A stretch of 9,971 nt of DNA from assembly GCA_023249395.1 (NCBI GenBank), contig JAHFCS010000042.1, forward strand, positions 1 to 9,971, given 5' to 3'. The translations under genes were made by a program, and so were the position numbers. Positions within the stretch are counted from its first letter, which is position 1; each line of letters opens with the position of its first letter. The stretch is from Gemmatimonadota bacterium (GTDB taxonomy: Bacteria; Gemmatimonadota; Gemmatimonadetes; Gemmatimonadales; Gemmatimonadaceae). Positions 6,879 to 9,971 of the stretch are shown here, piece after piece. The notes beneath the pieces are model-generated. The model was not told where the DNA came from and made no database searches. It saw only the letters and a list, made by a program, of their open reading frames with translations.

Positions 6879-7856
6879 ATGGCCCCTGGTAAACGGGTCG
6901 GGGTCATCGGGACTCTGGTTTGGGACGTCATCTATGGCCGCGGCCACGGCACGGCGCCGGTCGAGGAATGGGGAGGCGCCACCTACGCGCTGAGTGCATT
7001 CGACGCGGCGCTCCCCGACGATTGGCAGATGGTGCCTCTCACCAAGGTCGGAGCGGACCTGGCTGACCGGGCTCGCGCGTTTCTTGGCACACTCGAGAAG
7101 GTCGCCACAGACGCAACTCCGATCGAGGTCAGCGAACCCAATAACCGCGTCGTTCTGCACTATCAAAGCGCAGACAGGCGCTGCGAGCGCCTGAGCGGGG
7201 GGGTGCCGGCGTGGTCATGGCTCGGTCTCAAGCCGCTTCTCGCCGGTCTCGACGCACTGTATGTGAACCTCATCAGCGGCTTCGAGCTCGACCTGGAGAC
7301 GGCGCAGCTCATCCGCGCGCACTTCAAGGGACCGATCTACTGCGACCTGCATTCACTGCTGCTCGCAGTCCAGCCCGACGGGATGAGAACGCTTCGGCCG
7401 CTTCCGAATCCGGCGGCGTGGTGCCGGTGCTTCGATTTCGTCCAGGTTAATGAGGACGAGATGCGGATGATGGCACGCGATCCGATGGGACTCGCCGCGG
7501 TAGCGCTCTCTGAAGGAGTCAGCACGCTCAGCGTCACGATGGGGCCGCGGGGAGTCGTCTACTTCGCCGCCCCCGGTTTCGAGCGGCTGTCCGATCTCGA
7601 CCGCGCGCACCTGCAGGCGGCGAGGGGCGCGGTTCGAACCGAGCTTCTTCCCGCGGCGCCGTCACGGAACCCGATCGAAGGCGATCCGACGGGGTGCGGA
7701 GACGTGTGGGGAGCGACATATTTCTCCCGGCTTCTGGCTGGAGAACATATCGCGGAAGCAATGGACGCCGCGCTCGTCGCGGCTGCGAAAAACGTCGATC
7801 ACCGCGGGGCCACCGGCCTCGCGCGCCACCTGCGGGGAGAGCTGAGCGTCAAGTGA
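6879..7856 (+). CDS. PfkB-family carbohydrate kinase
   Basis: This predicted 325-aa cytoplasmic kinase uses ATP to phosphorylate a sugar or nucleoside-like substrate that is not identifiable from sequence. The Rossmann-like core starts VGVIGTLVWDVIYGR (7-21), then WGGATYALSAFDAAL (31-45) in the place of the usual GG-x-G-x-N substrate loop, and VGADLADRA (57-65). VNEDEMRMMA (190-199) matches the family's NxxE region. TMGPRGVVYF (220-229) precedes the PfkB signature GDPTGCGDVWGATYFSRLLA (268-287), whose anion hole is GCGD and whose Asp275 is the catalytic base. Many relatives have DTTGAGD here, so Pro and Cys are departures. I chose the ATG at 6879 for its strong ribosome site; the frame is open from a TTG at 6789, but those 30 residues are Arg-rich and outside the conserved fold. 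The gene follows the importer by 92 bases and overlaps the next gene as GTGA. Ribokinase is tempting by context but not shown by motifs. Confidence 0.85.
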   Translation: MAPGKRVGVIGTLVWDVIYGRGHGTAPVEEWGGATYALSAFDAALPDDWQMVPLTKVGADLADRARAFLGTLEKVATDATPIEVSEPNNRVVLHYQSADRRCERLSGGVPAWSWLGLKPLLAGLDALYVNLISGFELDLETAQLIRAHFKGPIYCDLHSLLLAVQPDGMRTLRPLPNPAAWCRCFDFVQVNEDEMRMMARDPMGLAAVALSEGVSTLSVTMGPRGVVYFAAPGFERLSDLDRAHLQAARGAVRTELLPAAPSRNPIEGDPTGCGDVWGATYFSRLLAGEHIAEAMDAALVAAAKNVDHRGATGLARHLRGELSVK

Positions 7857-8740
7857 CGAGAGTAATCGAAGTCCCCTCTTCGCTCGACGATCAAAGCTTC
7901 GAGCAGATCTTCGAGGCGCTGGCACCACTCCCCCCTGACGAAAAGGTACTTATCGATGCCCGCCGCACGCGGTGGGCGTCACCTTATGGGCTGACTGCGC
8001 TCCTTGCGGTCGCGCAGACCCGCCTGCAGCGGCCGACTCTCGCCGTACCCGAGCTCGAGGACACCGCCAGCTACTGGACGCGAACGCAGTTCTTTCGCTA
8101 CGCGGACGACCTCTACGAGATCACGGGACGCGTTCCGCGGGCCCGGTCTACGGAGGACCTGAATGTCCTTCTCGAGGTGTCTCCGGTTGTCAAGACCGAA
8201 GACATCCATACGGTAGTGGACAGAATCCAGAATAAAGCGCAAGCTATGTTGATCGGAACTCTTCACCTCGAGCCCAGCGCGACGATGCGCTTCACAATGG
8301 CGCTTTCGGAAATCTGCCAGAACGTTATCGAGCACGCGGGCCGCGGCGGTTGGGTGGCAGTGCACGGTTACCGCTGGCAGAAGCGCCTCGGTGGAAGACG
8401 CGTGGTGCAGATCGCCGTCTGCGATGCGGGCATCGGCTTCCGGCAGTCGCTGGAATCCGCCCACGGTCCGCGCGCGACCGACAGATGGGACGACGGAATG
8501 GCGCTCGAGGAGACGGTAATGCGCGGGGCGACACGCTTCCGCGATCCCGGCCGTGGACAGGGGCTCGCCGGCGTTCGCAAGTTCATCCATGATTGGACGG
8601 GAAAGTTCAGCGTGCGGAGCGGCACCGCCAGGATCGCGATCGTCCCCGAGTGGGACAACGACGTTCCGATGCGCGAGAATTTGCCCTTCTTTCCCGGCGC
8701 GCAGGTACAGATCACGATTCCAGAAACGGTGATCCCATGA
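7853..8740 (+). CDS. STAS-like/GHKL ATPase fusion, anti-sigma-factor-type kinase
   Basis: This predicted 295-aa soluble protein has two parts. Residues about 1-95 resemble a STAS domain: a strand KVLIDARRTRWASPYGLTAL (31-50), where VLIDARR-x-x-x-A-S-P-Y-G-L takes the place of the DxSG...DSSGL region. Residues about 110-290 form a histidine-kinase-like ATPase of the RsbW/SpoIIAB class: N-box ALSEICQNVIEHAG (150-163) with Glu153, Asn157 and His161, G1 box VCDAGIGF (189-196), and G2 box GRGQGLAGVRKFI (233-245). There is no dimerisation/phosphoacceptor helix pair and no membrane segment, so it is not a classical sensor kinase. The Ser normally phosphorylated in STAS antagonists aligns with Tyr45 or Pro44 here, suggesting a docking or sensing role. 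The start is a GTG overlapping the upstream stop (GTGA), and the end overlaps the next gene (ATGA). A Ser/Thr protein kinase acting on the next protein is an inference. Confidence 0.8.
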   Translation: MTRVIEVPSSLDDQSFEQIFEALAPLPPDEKVLIDARRTRWASPYGLTALLAVAQTRLQRPTLAVPELEDTASYWTRTQFFRYADDLYEITGRVPRARSTEDLNVLLEVSPVVKTEDIHTVVDRIQNKAQAMLIGTLHLEPSATMRFTMALSEICQNVIEHAGRGGWVAVHGYRWQKRLGGRRVVQIAVCDAGIGFRQSLESAHGPRATDRWDDGMALEETVMRGATRFRDPGRGQGLAGVRKFIHDWTGKFSVRSGTARIAIVPEWDNDVPMRENLPFFPGAQVQITIPETVIP

Positions 8741-9342
8741 TCAACCACATCGACGTCAGCAGCGTGCTGCGAACCAGCGTCTGCGACCTCTACTCGAATC
8801 TGGTCACGCGGCCCACTGGCGCCGCCGTGCGCCTCGGCATCGAGAACCAGCTCGACGAGATCGGAGACCGCGCCCTTGCAATCCTCGATTTCTCACACGT
8901 TCGCCTGCTCGACTTCTCCTGCGCCGACGAGATCGTCGCGAAGCTGCTGCTGCAGTACGTGAGCCTGGACATTCCGAGACGTGAGGTCTACTTCCTCTTT
9001 TACGGAATGAGCGATTCACACCTGGACGCGATCGAAGCCGTTCTCGAGCGCCACGGACTGGCCCTGGTGTCACAGCTGCCCGACGGAAATCCCTGTTTGA
9101 TGGGCCGCGTGGATGGAGAGCAGAGGCAGATCTGGGAGACGATGCGCGAGCTCGGCAGCGGTGAGTTGGCGGACGTCGTCAATGCTGCCGGTCTTTCCCC
9201 CGATCGTGTCGAGCGCGCGCTCGACGATCTCTGGCGCCGCCGGCTCGTCATCAGGCAGGACAATGCATACGTCTCGCTGCACGGAGGCCCGGGCGTCCAC
9301 GAGAATACTGCAGCGCCAGGCTCGCCCACGGTCAGCGCATGA
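8737..9342 (+). CDS. STAS-like (DUF4325-type) protein with C-terminal winged helix
   Basis: This predicted 201-aa cytoplasmic protein has a STAS/DUF4325-like core in residues about 5-112: AILDFSHVRLLDFSCADEIV (48-67) has the form of the antagonist motif, and Ser61 falls at the site that SpoIIAA-type proteins phosphorylate. Residues about 128-182 look like a winged-helix DNA-binding domain: IWETMRELGSGELADVVNAA, then GLSPDRVERALDDLWRRRLV and a wing (IRQDNAYVSL). The end is low-complexity. The start ATG overlaps the previous stop (ATGA), and its own stop overlaps the next gene (ATGA), so the products are probably made in fixed proportion. With the ATPase fusion just upstream this looks like a partner-switching pair in which the antagonist itself may bind DNA. 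The domain assignments are from pattern only. The winged helix might instead be a protein-binding module. Confidence 0.7.
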   Translation: MINHIDVSSVLRTSVCDLYSNLVTRPTGAAVRLGIENQLDEIGDRALAILDFSHVRLLDFSCADEIVAKLLLQYVSLDIPRREVYFLFYGMSDSHLDAIEAVLERHGLALVSQLPDGNPCLMGRVDGEQRQIWETMRELGSGELADVVNAAGLSPDRVERALDDLWRRRLVIRQDNAYVSLHGGPGVHENTAAPGSPTVSA

Positions 9343-9683
9343 TGAAGCGCATCCGGCTCCCGGACGGAGGATTCAAGGTGGGATTCGCGTTCCGCCCGGA
9401 GCTTCGCATCCTCGAGTACATTTCGACCAAACGCGGAGACGCCGAGCGCGGGCCGATGATCCGCATCAGTCCCACTGATGCGAAGATCAGACTTCTGACC
9501 GAGGGTGAGCTGGCGTGGGTTCAGGGTCCCCGCCGGAACGAACTGGCGGTGGTGATCATCGACGAGAACGTTCCCGACGGCAGCGTGATCGTGCGCGACA
9601 TCGGCGGCGTCGCTCTTTCCGAGAGAGTCGTCGTAACCAAACCGGATCTTGACTCGCCGCCTACGGGCAAAACGGTCGGCTAG
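9339..9683 (+). CDS. Small protein resembling the molybdopterin dinucleotide-binding double-psi barrel
   Basis: I do not recognise this 114-aa protein with certainty. The central part, MIRISPTDAKIRLLTEGELA (40-59) with WVQGPRRNELAVVIIDENVP (60-79) and DGSVIVRDIGGV (80-91), follows the pattern of the C-terminal double-psi beta-barrel of molybdopterin oxidoreductases (a DA-x-x-x-L-x-x-G-x-x-x-x-V strand-turn, then a polar tail and a P-x-G-x-V strand). Those domains bind a cofactor inside large enzymes, whereas here the barrel stands alone, with an N-terminal stretch rich in basic and aromatic residues and no cysteines. No signal peptide or membrane segment is seen. It starts in an ATGA overlap with the previous gene (ATG at 9339; a second ATG at 9342 is also in frame) and ends 1 base before the PLP enzyme. 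Its role in the module is unknown. Confidence 0.6.
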   Translation: MMKRIRLPDGGFKVGFAFRPELRILEYISTKRGDAERGPMIRISPTDAKIRLLTEGELAWVQGPRRNELAVVIIDENVPDGSVIVRDIGGVALSERVVVTKPDLDSPPTGKTVG

Positions 9684-9684
9684 A

Positions 9685-9971
9685 ATGGCAAAGCGTCCGA
9701 AGCCGCCTGGGCGCGCGACGATCGCTGTGCATGGCGGCGCGGACCATCGCGGAGCTGGATCGCCAGTGGCGCAGCCGCTCCTCCAGTCCGTGAACTATGT
9801 GCAGGATTTCGGCACAAGCGACCTGATCTACACGCGGTACGGGAATACTCCCAACGAAGAAGTGGTGCAGAAGCGCATCGCGATGCTGGAAGGAGCGGAG
9901 GCCGCACTCGTTCTATCCAGCGGGATGGGGGCGACCGCGTGCGCCCTTCTCGCGCTGCTGCGGCCCGGCGA
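9685..9971 (+). CDS. Cys/Met metabolism PLP-dependent enzyme, N-terminal part
   Basis: Only the first 95 codons and two bases are in the window. The family includes cystathionine gamma-synthase, cystathionine beta/gamma-lyases, methionine gamma-lyase and O-acetylhomoserine sulfhydrylase, and the exact reaction cannot be chosen from this piece. Visible motifs are VHGGAD (15-20), PVAQPLLQSVNYVQ (27-40), LIYTRYGNTPNEEVVQKRIA (48-67), with Tyr49 and Arg51 the expected pyridoxal-phosphate phosphate contacts from the neighbouring subunit, and LEGAEAALVLSSGMGATACA (69-88), whose SSGM loop binds the phosphate. The usual GNPT reads GNTPN here. The catalytic lysine lies beyond the window. The ATG follows the previous stop by 1 base, and the ribosome site is weak, so expression probably depends on upstream translation. 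The enzyme would act in the cytosol on sulfur amino acids. Confidence 0.88.
   Translation, partial: MAKRPKPPGRATIAVHGGADHRGAGSPVAQPLLQSVNYVQDFGTSDLIYTRYGNTPNEEVVQKRIAMLEGAEAALVLSSGMGATACALLALLRPG

Overview
The window looks like chromosomal DNA of a high-GC, Gram-negative-type bacterium. The evidence is an LPS-type heptosyltransferase (GT9), an exported DUF1080 sugar hydrolase, a lipoprotein sugar-binding protein, and dense operons with GTG/TTG starts and 4-base stop/start overlaps. The gene mix resembles Gemmatimonadota, but that is a guess from general gene content and not a proven placement. No tRNA, rRNA, CRISPR array or insertion sequence was seen.

Left block (1-2298, + strand): the 3' end of lepA (elongation factor 4), a GT9 heptosyltransferase, and a ROK-family glucokinase-type sugar kinase that starts at a TTG overlapping the heptosyltransferase stop. 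A convergent intergenic stretch follows (2299-2472). It holds a T-run, three tandem 9-bp units and an imperfect stem-loop. Beyond it, on the - strand, is an exported 3-keto-disaccharide hydrolase-like (DUF1080) protein.

Middle block (3341-6786, + strand): a complete ribose-type (CUT2) sugar ABC importer in the order ATPase, permease, binding lipoprotein. It is read divergently from the DUF1080 gene. The binding protein keeps most residues that contact ribose in E. coli RbsB, so a ribose-like monosaccharide is the best substrate guess.

Right block (6879-9971, + strand): a PfkB-family kinase starts 92 bases after the binding protein. It is followed, with 4-base overlaps throughout, by a STAS-like/GHKL-ATPase fusion protein, a DUF4325-like STAS/winged-helix protein and a small double-psi-barrel-like protein. 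One base further on, a Cys/Met-metabolism PLP enzyme begins and runs off the window. The two STAS-type proteins resemble a partner-switching (SpoIIAA/SpoIIAB, RsbV/RsbW) pair without a sigma factor. One partner carries its own predicted DNA-binding domain. Their tight coupling to a sugar kinase and to sulfur amino-acid metabolism is the most unusual feature of the window.

Proposed joint action (inference): the DUF1080 protein and the importer bring in sugar, the ROK and PfkB kinases phosphorylate sugars, and the STAS/ATPase pair senses or transmits a state to DNA.
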